Below are positions 1 to 8,929 of a DNA stretch of 64,000 bases, piece by piece. Location: contig CM036765.1 of NCBI GenBank assembly GCA_020796225.1, positions 3,122,228-3,186,227 of the forward strand, written 5' to 3'. Under the pieces are notes generated by a model. It worked only from the letters and a program-made list of their open reading frames with translations. It did not search any database and was not told the origin of the DNA. The DNA is from Arion vulgaris. Lineage: Eukaryota > Mollusca > Gastropoda > Stylommatophora > Arionidae. Numbering within the stretch: the stretch's first letter is position 1; every line of letters starts with the position of its first letter. The position numbers and the translations under genes were made by a program.

Positions 1-245
1 TTTTCCACTGCTTTATTAAATGTTCATGCTTCACACCCATACGTTGCAACTGGGAATATCTTTGTTTTCTTATCAGTTTTGAGTTGTTTAATTTTTGTCC
101 ATACTGTTTTGGTTGTTTAATTTGTAAAGCCATGTTTGTTCTTCTTTTAATTTCCTTCATCCCATTTCATCTGTTGTAGAGTGGACCAAGATATTCAAAA
201 CTGTTCACATTTTCTACTTTCCCTCCATTGATAACATATGTAAGA
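1..245 (-). pseudogene. LINE reverse transcriptase fragment
   Basis: Read on the minus strand this gives degenerate reverse-transcriptase tail sequence: an INGGKVENVNSFEYLG block followed by a YGVKH..FNKAVE-like block. The second block matches a better-kept copy at 12208 (YGCETWTFNKAVE). The reading frame is broken and the fragment runs off the left edge of the window. The next fragment on the plus strand continues the element downstream, so the pair may be one insertion with an inverted 5' part. Confidence 0.7.
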
Positions 246-535
246 GAGAATATAATGATGTGTAAGGAGACATGATAAAATGGAACGAATTCAGGAGAAG
301 TGATGAAATCAGAGAAATATCTGGTCAATCACTAGTGACAACTGTTTTAAGAAAGAAAAGATGGAGATATGTTGGACACACCTTGAGAAAAATGATCAAA
401 GAATATCAAAGCAGGCATTGAAATGGGATGCAAAGGGTTCAAGAAAGAGATGACGACCTAAAGAGACCCTAAAACGAACTTTGCTGAGAGAGGCCAGAAA
501 TATCGGTCTCAGTTCCATGGAGGAGATTGTAAACC
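246..535 (+). pseudogene. LINE C-terminal fragment
   Basis: The plus strand encodes, with stops, KKRWRYVGHTLRKND followed by KQALKWDAKGSRKR, then ARNIGLSSMEEI. This is the post-RT C-terminal region of a LINE polyprotein (RRWRWLGHVLRM..RIPKQALRW type). A related copy lies on the minus strand at 46100-46870. No catalytic RT motif is present, so this is a dead 3' fragment. Confidence 0.75.
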
Positions 536-831
536 TTGAAGAGAGAGTTTATGAGAGAGTGAGATCGAGATAAACCGAAAGACAACGAGACAGATAATAA
601 GATAGAACAGAAAACAAAGTCAGATAGAAAGAGATAAACTTGAAGGCAAATATTCAAATATAGGAAGCCGATAATCAAATTTCACTTCTTGTTCAAAATT
701 CCCACCAATTTCCTTTTCGATTGAAAGTTTTAGTTTTGTTTTCCCGCCTTGTTCCATTCAGTTGAAAGGGAACCCTGCATTTTCCCCGTTCTACCGGATG
801 TGATTCAGTTTAGTCGCCAGCATTGTCATAT
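536..831. other. unassigned, purine-rich then AT-rich
   Basis: About 300 bases of low-complexity GAGA-rich sequence followed by AT-rich sequence. No coding region or recognisable repeat was found. Confidence 0.4.
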
Positions 832-1215
832 AAGGGAGTGATACAAGTGTGTAATATGAGTGTGTTGTAGAAGTGTCTTATAGAAGTGTGTAATAGAAGT
901 GTGTAATATAAGTGATTAATAAAAATGTGTTATAGAAGTGTGGTACAGAGGTGTGTCATATGTGTGTAATATAACTGTGTTATAGAAGTGTGTTGGAGAA
1001 GCGTGTCATACAAATCTGTAATAAGAATGTGTTATAGAAATGTGTAATTTGAGTGTGTTAAAGTAAAGAAGTGTGTAATATGAGTGTGTTATAGAAGTGT
1101 GTAATATGAGTGTGTTATAGAAGTGTGTTATAGAAGTGTGTACTATAAGTGTGTTATAGACATGTGTAATATGAATGTGTCATAGAGAACATTGTCACAT
1201 AAAAGTGCGTCACAG
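832..1215. repeat. minisatellite, about 20-bp GTGTGTAATATGAGTGTGTT units
   Basis: Units of the type GTGTGTAATATGAGTGTGTT and TATAGAAGTGTG alternate with many point differences over about 380 bp. The degeneracy suggests an old array. It is not coding. Confidence 0.85.
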
Positions 1216-1225
1216 ACGTGTGCAA

Positions 1226-1759
1226 CAAATTTAACAAATAAAATGAAGGGGCCATAGACGCAATGAAATAAAGGGACAAAGCAGTACCAGGGTCAGTAAG
1301 ATGGCACTGTCTTCAACCTCCCCGTAGTGACCCTGGAAACAGATTGCTGCACTGTAGTCTGGCAAAGCGGGTAGCGATCGAAAGATATCTACCGTAGGAT
1401 TAGTTAGTAATGTAAGCTCAGCTGATAAGCTCCGCCCAACAAATCATTTCTCGAAGTGGTTGTGCCTACACGAGTCTCCTGATCGAAGTCCAGAGATCGA
1501 TTACTGACACAAAAGCGGTAATATGACTGTTGATCGTACCATAATTGCCGGGACCGGATAAGTTATGATAATGGCTGACGTGTACCACTACATGCAAATA
1601 AACAATGTGACATGTAACAATACAGCTGACAGACTGATCTTGTCAATATGGCGGATATAAACATAGATGTACTGTGTTCAACGCTTCAGCTTCACTAGAA
1701 GGGAGTTACGGAGTGAAAACTTCAAATCCACCGAGGACGATAAAAAACGACATCATCAT
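1226..1759. other. unassigned stretch
   Basis: Mixed-composition DNA without a long open frame or a match to the repeat families in this window. It includes a segment around 1420-1520 that looks moderately GC-rich. Nothing further can be supported. Confidence 0.4.
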
Positions 1760-2125
1760 CAGGTGCCGTGCCGGCTGGCGTAGGCGATCATGGATCTCCA
1801 TAAATCTCTGTCTCAGATGTTGACGCTTTTCCGTGCCATGACGTCAGGTTATCCAACATTTTCTCTCTCTGTTTTCCTTTGTCTCGTCTCCCCTCAATGT
1901 TATCGGTTGTCACAATGTATTCTATACATCCCTTTCTCATCACATGCCCGAAAAATGATGACTGCCTCTTTCTTATATTGATGATAAGCTTTTACAAGAC
2001 GTGTCTTGATCTCATTCAACACCTCAACAACATTAGTCCTTTTAGCAGTTCATGGGATTCTCATCATTCTTCTGTAAAACCATATCTCTGGATATATGAA
2101 AAAACCACGCATGTCCTAAAAATGT
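1760..2125 (-). pseudogene. LINE 3' fragment, family with RKRQSFFWHVMRK motif
   Basis: The minus strand is homologous to the plus-strand fragment at 59935-60255 (KRQSFFWHVMRKGGLEQIV) and to the minus-strand copy at 55090-55460. These encode the C-terminal tail of a LINE protein and end in a (GATGAT)n-type tail, here seen as TCATCATCATC at the left edge. The frame is interrupted. The apparent plus-strand frames over this stretch are antisense. Confidence 0.75.
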
Positions 2126-2269
2126 TGATTGTCCGGAACGATATTACCGAATTAGGAAAGGTGGCAAAAGATGAACATGTTCTTCAGATCACACACATAC
2201 GCTGCATTGAGTGATTGAAAAGTGATCAACAAATAGTGATTGATATTCAGCGAGAGAAACAACGAAATA

Positions 2270-2415
2270 TATAAGGGACTTTGGGGCTAAGTGGTTACAC
2301 CCTTGCCTTGCGAATCGAAGATCGTGTGTTCAAGTCCGGGCCGTTCTGTTCACGAGTTTAGTCTTTTCCAGAGACCCCTAGGATTGTTGCCGGTCGTGCC
2401 TTGGGCAATAAATTG
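2270..2415 (+). mobile_element. tRNA-derived SINE, family A
   Basis: The element has a tRNA-like head with an A-box-like CTAAGTGGTTAC and a B-box-like GTTCAAGTCC, followed by a body containing CCTAGGATTGTTGCCGG. The same head and body occur at 12493, 18385, 35205, 47158, 48988 and 63205. It is a pol III retroposon and not a tRNA gene, because the acceptor stem and anticodon arm do not fold properly. Confidence 0.75.
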
Positions 2416-2790
2416 ATTGATAGAACCATCATCATTGCACTTCGGTAAGTAACCATGTGTGCTCCAATCTCTTTCTTACACAGGAAGATCTCAGCTGCAG
2501 TGTCCAAACTCCGTAGCACCGGCGAGGATCTTCGATGTAATTTTGAAGAAGTTGAAGATATTTTTGTAGAAATTTTATTTTTAATCTTTTCTAGAGAATT
2601 TTACCTGGGCAGCGGCTTTCCAGCCTACTCTTCTCGATTTTGAACTACCAAGGGTTCTTTTACGTGCTCAAATTGAACACGGAACCTTCGTTTTATCGTC
2701 CGTCTCCGATAGGACTAGGAACTCGATCTCACCTACAATGAGATAAGGGATCTAGGATGTATGGAACTTAGGATCTAGTGAATCAAAACT
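2416..2790 (-). mobile_element. SINE family C, near complete body
   Basis: This is the reverse complement of a dispersed repeat also seen at 5145, 19625, 48237, 50145 and 58830. Landmarks in minus orientation are GGACTAGGAACTCGATCTC-like sequence, the GGCTGGAAAGCCGCTG block, GCTACGGAGTT, and a 3' tail of (TCAA)n with CCGAAGTG before it. The tRNA-like head is missing in this copy. The Penelope dimer starts just beyond its 5' end. Confidence 0.75.
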
Positions 2791-2792
2791 TC

Positions 2793-2804
2793 TGAAAATC
2801 TTTG
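2793..2804. repeat. 12-bp target-site duplication, left, of Penelope dimer 1
   Basis: TGAAAATCTTTG here is repeated exactly at 4942-4953, immediately outside the inverted dimer. Confidence 0.8.
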
Positions 2805-4026
2805 AAACACGTACAAACAAAGTACTATAGTTTTACAAAATACATAAACAGTGACGATAAACAGCAACGTTTCGACCAACAAGGCCTTTATCAAGCAAAC
2901 GAACAAACAGGAGTGACAAAATAAAATGAAACACAAATGGACGACCAAATACCAACGTATCTAAGGAAAATCTGGAATAAAAACGAATAACGAAATAAAT
3001 GTAACACAAAAACACACATAAAAACTACAAATAGAAAAGAAACAATGAAACATCTAGTAAATATATAACTTGAATACATGCAACATTTACCCATATAGAT
3101 TATAAAGCATGGGAAGAGAAAGTACTAAGAAGCATAAGAATGTAATACATGCAACATATACCCATAGAGATTACAAAGCATGGGAAGAGAAAGTACTAAG
3201 AAGCATAAGAATGTAATACGTTGAGCCCGCGTGGTCGCAAGGTACCATACAAAGAAATCAACCGATTCTCCAGAGCAAATCGACTACGATCATCAGAGGA
3301 ACATGATCGGATGGCTGTGACCTGGACATCGCAAGCTCCTGAATGGCCAGTATCATTGAAATGGGTAGCTACAGGGTCACAGAGCATTGGCGTATATCGC
3401 GCAAGTGTTGGGCGAATCGGTCACTGAGTCTCCTGCCGGTTTCCCAATATAGGCCTTGTTGCACCGCTTGCAGATAATGGCATAGATAATATTACGGACT
3501 CGCACGTGAAACTGTCTTCAACAACGAACGTGGCTTTTGGAAAAGACACCGTGCGGGTCTGTATTACATAAGCACAAGTGTTGCAGTCTGTACGCCACCA
3601 AAGGATAGTGTTGGAAGATTGAACGTGTCTCGGATCAGACTGAAGAATGGAGAGATGACGGAATAAGACTTTCTTCACAAGGGAACTATGAGGGTGGAAA
3701 GTTAAGACAAGTTTCACCCTGTCAGAATAGGAAGTTCTATGCTGGTTAGAGAGAGCCTCCTGGCGAGAAATTTGCTGAACGCGCGGCATAGCAGAAGCAA
3801 GCACCTTATCCGGGTATAAGCGCTTACGAAAGAAATCCAGCATCTCGTGAGCTCTATCGAGGAAATCGTCGTCCTCGCTACAGAGGCGACGAAGGCGCAA
3901 GAGTTGAGAGAATGGTAAAGAATCACGACAAGCCTGGGAATGAGAAGAGGTATAAAGAAGAAACTATGTGCATCAGTAGGCTTGTAGTATACTGATGTAG
4001 TGATGGTGGATAGGCTGATAGTGATA
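2805..4026 (-). mobile_element. Penelope-like element, inverted copy of dimer 1 (5'-truncated)
   Basis: Read on the minus strand from 4026 to 2805. It begins in the end of the reverse transcriptase (TTSVYYKPTDAHS, then LRRLCSEDDDFLDRAHEML), continues through the linker (NTCAYVIQTRTVSFPKA) and ends with the GIY-YIG nuclease and 3' UTR. Two single-base deletions relative to the + copy break the nuclease frame, one just after FTCES and one near CDPVATHFND. The outer about 780 bases form an inverted repeat with 4118-4916. The 3' end of this arm stops at ACGTGTTT, about 37 bases short of the + arm. PLEs encode an RT joined to a GIY-YIG endonuclease; neither would be functional here. Confidence 0.9.
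2851..2895 (-). ncRNA. hammerhead-ribozyme-like motif
   Basis: The reverse complement reads TTGATAAAGGCC, loop, GGTCGAAACG, loop, CGTC. See the fuller description of the copy at 4814-4856. Confidence 0.4.
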
Positions 4027-4051
4027 GTGACGGGACAGAAGCCTTAAGGAT

Positions 4052-4516
4052 ATGTTGGTTCACAGTCGCCTCAAGCCTAACATCCAGAGTCATTTTGGCA
4101 CCATCCAGGGTGGCCGTCGGCGCTGCAACACTTGTGCTTATGTAATACAGACCCGCACGGTGTCTTTTCCAAAAGCCACGTTCGTTGTTGAAGACAGTTT
4201 CACGTGCGAGTCCCGTAATATTATCTATGCCATTATCTGCAAGCGGTGCAACAAGGCCTATATTGGGGAAACCGGCAGGAGACTCAGTGACCGATTCGCC
4301 CAACACTTGCGCGATATACGCCAATGCTCTGTGACCCCTGTAGCTACCCATTTCAATGATACTGGCCATTCAGGAGCTTGCGATGTCCAGGTCACAGCCA
4401 TCCGATCATGTTCCTCTGATGATCGTAGTCGATTTGCTCTGGAGAATCGGTTGATTTCTTTGTATGGTACCTTGCGACCACGCGGGCTCAACGTATTGCA
4501 TTCTTATGCTTCTTAG
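4052..4516 (+). CDS. GIY-YIG endonuclease domain of a Penelope-like element (partial protein)
   Basis: This open frame of 154 codons is the C-terminal part of a Penelope-like polyprotein; its first Met is internal to the original protein. Visible landmarks are NTCAYVIQTRTVSFPKA, then the nuclease core: IIYAI for the GIY strand, CKRCNKAYIGETGRR with the YIG strand, a CxxC pair typical of PLE nucleases and the conserved Arg, SDRFAQHLRDI with a His, and ALENRLISLYG with the likely metal-binding Glu. In the family this domain nicks target DNA to prime reverse transcription. The domain looks intact but there is no RT upstream on this strand and no evidence of a promoter, so it is a relic. It is not a free-standing homing endonuclease. 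Confidence 0.85.
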   Translation: MLVHSRLKPNIQSHFGTIQGGRRRCNTCAYVIQTRTVSFPKATFVVEDSFTCESRNIIYAIICKRCNKAYIGETGRRLSDRFAQHLRDIRQCSVTPVATHFNDTGHSGACDVQVTAIRSCSSDDRSRFALENRLISLYGTLRPRGLNVLHSYAS

Positions 4517-4813
4517 TACTTTCTCTTCCCATGCTTTGTAATCTCTATGGGTATATGTTGCATGTATTACATTCTTATGCTTCTTAGTACTTTCTCTTCC
4601 ATGCTTTGTAATCTATATGGGTATATGTTGCATGTATTCAGTTATATATTTACTAGATGTTTCATTGTTTCTTTTCTATTTGTAGTTTTTATGTGTGTTT
4701 TTGTGTTACATTTATTTCGTTATTCGTTTTATTCCAGATTTTCCTTAGATACGTTGGTATTTGGTCGTCCATTTGTGTTTCATTTTAATTTGTCACTCCT
4801 GTTTGTTCGTTTG

Positions 4814-4856
4814 CTTGATAAAGGCCTTGTTGGTCGAAACGTTGCTGTTTATCGTC
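4814..4856 (+). ncRNA. hammerhead-ribozyme-like motif
   Basis: CTTGATAAA (in place of the CTGATGA core) is followed by a stem GGCC-TTGTT-GGTC, then GAAA, a short stem ACG..CGT and a GTC cleavage-like triplet at 4854-4856. The order matches a type I hammerhead with a very short stem III, as described for Penelope-like elements. The catalytic core is degenerate (an extra T, G8 replaced by A, an extra A before stem II) and I see no good stem I, so activity is doubtful. Confidence 0.4.
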
Positions 4857-4941
4857 ACTGTTTATGTATTTTGTAAAACTATAGTACTTTGTTTGTACGT
4901 GTTTCACTATTTACCAAGTTTTACTGCAGTCTTCCTCTTTT

Positions 4942-4953
4942 TGAAAATCTTTG
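4942..4953. repeat. 12-bp target-site duplication, right, of Penelope dimer 1
   Basis: TGAAAATCTTTG, identical to 2793-2804. Confidence 0.8.
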
Positions 4954-5006
4954 CAAGTGTCGCATATTTAGCCCACCAGTGGGTTTGCTTAACAAATCGG
5001 TTTCTA

Positions 5007-5077
5007 GCCTCGGTAGCGCAGTAGGTAGCGCTTCAGTATCGTAATAATCTGCAAGCTGTTTCGTAGATCGAAACCAT
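5007..5077 (+). pseudogene. degenerate tRNA-Met-like sequence
   Basis: It begins GCCTCGGTAGCGCAGTAGG and TAGCGC, very close to the D-arm side of animal elongator tRNA-Met, and has TAATAATCTGCAAG near the anticodon position. The T-arm (TAGATCGAAACC) is altered and no acceptor stem closes. It is either a dead tRNA copy or the head of a SINE; it is not a working tRNA gene. Confidence 0.5.
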
Positions 5078-5144
5078 ATTGATTACAAATACAATAGCGA
5101 CATGCGTGGGGGATTTGAAATGACGTTAGCTGCTGGCTAGATGA

Positions 5145-5335
5145 AGTGTGTATGTCTCTGTAGTGTGGAGGTAAGGTGCTCCCCTCTCGCTCCAAAGGTA
5201 CTCGGCTCGTTTTGTTTGGAGCGATTTGTATATTTCCCCAGAAATCTATGATCTCAGTGTAAGTGAGATCGAGTTCCTAGTCCTGTCAGAGACGGAAAAG
5301 TAAACGTATGGCCTGTGTTCAAGCTCAGTGCTAAA
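5145..5335 (+). mobile_element. SINE family C, 5' part
   Basis: The head (GTAGTGTGGAGGTAAGGTGC, GGTACTCGGCTCG) corresponds to the tRNA-like head of the copy at 19625-20130, followed by AGTGAGATCGAGTTCC and TAGTCCTGTCAGAGACGG. The 3' half is missing. Confidence 0.6.
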
Positions 5336-5344
5336 AGAATCATT

Positions 5345-5428
5345 CTTCTTTTTTTCTGTTGTCTTCACACTGCTACCGGGTTGTTGTCTAGTGTCTTCAC
5401 ACTGCTACCGGGTTGTTGTCTAGTGTTG
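5345..5428. repeat. two units of a 32-bp tandem repeat
   Basis: TCTTCACACTGCTACCGGG plus TTGTTGTCTAG occurs twice. It is the reverse complement of the five-unit array at 59683-59915, where the same LINE tail precedes it, so it belongs to that LINE's 3' end. Confidence 0.7.
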
Positions 5429-5429
5429 A

Positions 5430-5830
5430 GGTTTTCAGTTTTTATTTTGCGCTGTTCTGGTGGCTTGGGTGATTGTTATTTTTGCTCTTTGACAGGATTC
5501 TGCTATGTCATCTAACCATCTTTTTCGTGGTCTTCCTCTCGTCTTCTTTGATGTTCTGTTGTAGAAGACTTTGTATACTGTGGAGTTTGGATGCATTCTT
5601 ATTAATTGCCAAACCACTTCATTCTTTGTTTCTCAATGTAATTCAAACAAGGTTTTGTGCCAACTCTCTTTCTTATGTTGATGTTGGTGACTCTGTCTTT
5701 TCTGGTGTTGTTGGAAACTTTTTGCAGGCATCGTATTTCACATGTAGTTATTTTTTGCGACTGCGCATTGTCCATGTTTGGTTCTGGTAAAAGAACCATT
5801 GGCAGGTAAAAACAGCAGGATGGAAGCAAA
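5430..5830 (-). pseudogene. LINE C-terminal and 3' fragment
   Basis: On the minus strand, two overlapping frames read CEIRCLQKVSNNTRKDRV then KQRMKWFG, and after a one-base shift HPNS and KTRGRPRKRWLDDIAES. This is the tail of a LINE protein. The same family is at 59385-59680 (+) and 19140-19330 (-). It lacks the RT catalytic domain. Confidence 0.75.
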
Positions 5831-6034
5831 ATTCAATGAAAAGAATAACATAAAATTCATCATCATCTTCAAAATTCCACGTGGAACCGGTGCTATGGAG
5901 TTCATGCTCATCAGTTGTCCACAACGTTCTCAGGTTTTTTGCTTTATGACTTTCAAGGACAAAACGTTATTCTTTAATTTCTCAAGAATACTCCTTCTCT
6001 AGGACACTTTTCTAGTGACACCCGACTTTGTCTG

Positions 6035-6605
6035 CCACAGGTTATGGCCGACTATCACTTTTTTCTTCTCCTGAGATGGGTCATCATGGGTTTCTGCTCT
6101 GTCCTCATCCACAAGTCTGTGTACGCCCCTCTGTAACACCATCTCTTCTCCTGAGATGGGTCATCATGGGTTTCTGCCCTGTCCTCATCCACAAGTCTGT
6201 GTACGCCCCTCTGTAACACCATCTCTTCTCCTGAGATGGGTCATCATGGGTTTCTGCTCTATCCTCATCCACAGGTCTTGTACGCCCCTCTGTAACACCA
6301 TCTCTTTCCTGAGATGGGTCATCATGGGTTTCTGCCTGTCCTCATCCACAAGTCTTGTACGCCCTCTGTAACACCATCTCATCTCCTGGATGGGTCATCA
6401 TGGGTTTCTGCTCTGTCCTCACCCACAGGTCTGTACGCCCTCTGTAACACCATCTCTTCTGAGATGGGTCTGTCAGTTCTGCTCTTCCCCACTCTCCAGT
6501 CTTTGTACCCCTCTGTAACACCATCTCTTCTCCTGAGATGGGTCATCATGGGTTTCTGCTCTGTCCTCACCAACAGGTCGTTGTACGCCCCTATGTAACA
6601 CCATC
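6035..6605. repeat. 80-bp minisatellite, about 7 units
   Basis: The unit starts TCTCCTGAGATGGGTCATCA and includes GTACGCCCCTCTGTAACACC. Unit starts at 6067, 6147 and 6227 give an exact 80-bp period; later units carry indels. Frames on both strands through this array are repeat translations. Confidence 0.9.
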
Positions 6606-6639
6606 TCAATCTGAAAATCTGTCGAAGTCAAAAATCTGA

Positions 6640-7440
6640 ATCTTCCTCGACTGCTCCATATCGACCATTTGTTAACCACTCTTTGTGATTTGTATGTGAT
6701 CCAAGCCTAAGAGCTATTGTACGTTGTGCCAGTTATGCGCCTACAAGTAGGCTAGCACATCCACTTTCTGTCTACAAGTAGGCTAGCACATCCACTTTCT
6801 GTCTAAAAGTAGACTAGCACATACACTTTCTGTCTACAAGTAGGCTATCACATACACTTTCTGTCTACAAGTAGGCTAGCACATACACTTTTGTCTACAA
6901 GTAGGCTAGCACATACACTTTCTGTCTACAAGTAGGTTAGCACATCCACTTTCTGCCTACAAGTAGGCTAGCACATACACTTTTTATCTACAAGTAGACT
7001 AGCACATACACTTTCTGTCTACAAGTAGGCTAGCACATACAATTTCTGCCTACAAGTAGGCTAGCACATACACTTTCTGCCTACTAGTAGACTAGCACAT
7101 ACACTTTCTGTCTACAAGTAGGCTAGCACATACACTTTTTGTCTACAAGTAGACTAGCACATACACTTTCTGTCTACAAGTAGACTAGCACATACACTTT
7201 CTGTCTACAAGTAGACTAGCACATACACTTTCTGTCTACAAGTAGGCTAGCACATACAATTTCTGTCTACAAGTAGACTAGCACATACACTTTCTGCGAG
7301 GTTATTTATTTACTAGTGTAGCTGCCCTAGCCCACTACCCCAGTCGCCTCTTACGACATGCCTTGTAGGTCGCAGTGTTACTATTCTTTGCTCCCATTGA
7401 GAGCCCCGACAACACACGGGCAGGATCTGAATCTTATGTG
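6640..7440 (-). mobile_element. SINE family B copy expanded by an internal minisatellite
   Basis: The left flank (CCATATCGACCATTTGTTAACC, CTTTGTGATTTGTATGTGATC) and right flank (CAGTCGCCTCTTACGACATG, TTACTATTCTTTGCTCC) are the two halves of the SINE seen intact at 16215-16475. Between them, the single CCTACAAGTAGGC site has been amplified into the 31-bp array at 6744-7298. Confidence 0.75.
6744..7298. repeat. 31-bp minisatellite, about 18 units
   Basis: The unit is CTACAAGTAGGCTAGCACAT plus ACACTTTCTGT, with A/G and T/C variants between units. The repeats are directly adjacent without unique spacers, so it is not a CRISPR array. Confidence 0.95.
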
Positions 7441-7448
7441 TATTAATA

Positions 7449-8156
7449 GGCGGGAGACTCACCCAGAAATAGGGTTGTATTTTTTTTTAAATTCACAGAA
7501 AAAACTACAAACATATTGTCATACAATTTGCCACCTGTTGCAAAGGCATCGTTTTCAATGATAAACAACGTTTAGTGTATGTACTCTAATCAGTTATTTA
7601 AAATATAATTAATTTTCTTGAAAATATATTGTAAAACCCACCTGCATCGGGAGCGGATTTCATAAACATAAGAAGTGCAAAGAATGCCAAACTGGCATAT
7701 GATGTACATATCACACATAGTTATAGCGTGAACCTCCAAAAAATGTCTAATTCAATTGGTTTTGTAGATACGGTTTTTGCAATGTAACCCTTCCAAATGA
7801 AAAATAAATTTCAAATTAGAAAAGCAATATCTCTGCTTATATACAGTTTAGACATAAACAGGAGGTTCACGCTATAACTATGTGTGATATGTACATCATA
7901 TGCCAGTTTGGCGTTCTTTGCACTTCTTATATTTGTGAAATCCTCTCCCCGATACAGGGGGGTTTTTTTACAAAATATTTTCAAGAAAATTAATTATTTT
8001 TTAAATAACTAACTACCGTACATAGACTACATGTTGTTAATCATCGAAAACAATGTCTTTAGCAACTGGTGGCCAAATTGTATGACAATATGTTTGTTAG
8101 TTTTTTTCTGTGAATTTTTAAAAAATACAACCCTTGTTCTGGGTGGGTTTCCCGCC
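7449..8156. mobile_element. foldback element (708-bp palindrome)
   Basis: About 290-bp arms (7449-7735 and 7860-8156) are inverted copies around a spacer of about 120 bp. The ends read GGCGGGA..CTCACCCAGAA on the left and TTCTGGGTGGG..TCCCGCC on the right. The inner ends read TATAGCGTGAACCTCC and GGAGGTTCACGCTATA. No open frame of note lies inside. It resembles a non-autonomous DNA transposon of foldback or MITE type; the target-site duplication is not clear. Confidence 0.8.
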
Positions 8157-8394
8157 TTAAACTTAGTGACACAAGAACCTTTCTAAGAAAAGTACATAGA
8201 AGTATAATTACATAAATATTCTCACAATATACATCACCTAATAATCCCCTATAGTTATTTTATTTTTATTCACAGACATGACCACCAGGATATTCCCCAA
8301 CATCCGGGTGGTACATTCATTCCTTCCTTGTTGTGTGTAGTATTGATACTCTGTTTGGCTTAATTATGTATTTGCTTGTCCCTATCGTGTCGGG
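8157..8394. other. unassigned AT-rich stretch
   Basis: No coding or repeat assignment could be made. Confidence 0.3.
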
Positions 8395-8830
8395 ACAGCG
8401 TCAGTAGCGTGATTGTTAGTCAACTCCCATCATAGGCATGTGGTCCGGGTTCATTTCAACAGTGGGCGCGGTATTTTTTTCGACCGCAACTCTCAGGCGA
8501 GCGTCTGTAGCTTAAGAGGTAGTGAGCTGGATCACAACCCAAGCGTACCTCGTTCAAACTCCGCGGCCGGCACGTTTGGAAGTAAATTTGTCCGCTTGTG
8601 TTTTTACAAAGGCAAATAAAGTAGACCTCACCGTTCAGAAAGCAATGGCAAACTACTGAACGTATAAGTGGTGCCTAGAAAATCGACGACTCGTTTGCTG
8701 GGGTAGATGGCTATGTCCTGTTAAGGATATGCCACGATTTTCATTTCAATATCTCCCAGGTCGAACCAGCTTGAATTGGGTAGCAAGTAAAGCACTGGGA
8801 CGTAAAGGGGGACGGCTTAATCTTGACTAC
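8395..8830 (+). mobile_element. SINE family E, interrupted by SINE D
   Basis: The left part (GTGATTGTTAGTCAACTCCC, GGGTTCATTTCAACAGTGGGC) and the right part from about 8757 (GTCGAACCAGCTTGAATT) match, in order, the uninterrupted copy at 37105-37330. The two parts are separated by SINE D. Confidence 0.6.
8496..8755 (+). mobile_element. SINE family D inserted in SINE E
   Basis: The tRNA-like head GCGTCTGTAGCTTAAGAGGT has a B-box-like CGTTCAAACTCC, and the body contains GGCAAACTACTGAACGTATA and AGTGGTGCCTAG. A second copy lies at 48378-48560 on the minus strand. CTCTCAGG before and CTCCCAGG after it look like an imperfect target-site duplication. Confidence 0.65.
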
Positions 8831-8929
8831 AGTCATAGGAGTCCATCGCCAATTTTGTATCCCTTTTTTATGTCTTTCAGACCAATGAATTCTTGCTGTC
8901 TCATATTGCTACTCTTATCCTATCAGACA

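Larger units (their letters stand above)
4027..4941 (+). mobile_element. Penelope-like element, direct copy of dimer 1 (5'-truncated)
   Basis: The + arm starts at the linker (LKDMLVHSRLKPN), holds an uninterrupted GIY-YIG nuclease frame, and then a 3' UTR. The UTR contains a 72-bp tandem duplication (about 4505-4630) that is also present in the minus arm (about 3075-3225), a hammerhead-like motif at 4814-4856 and the extended end ..TTTACTGCAGTCTTCC. The RT is absent, so it cannot move by itself. Confidence 0.9.

Noticed and set aside
1790..2214. Plus-strand frames of 63 and 111 codons
   Set aside because: They are antisense to a LINE tail that is shared with 55090-55460 and 59935-60255.
4052..4516. 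Free-standing GIY-YIG homing endonuclease gene
   Set aside because: The linker, nuclease and 3' UTR match the Penelope copy in dimer 2, where an RT precedes them.
6744..7298. CRISPR-like array of 31-bp repeats
   Set aside because: Units are directly adjacent with no unique spacers, and the context is a eukaryotic SINE.
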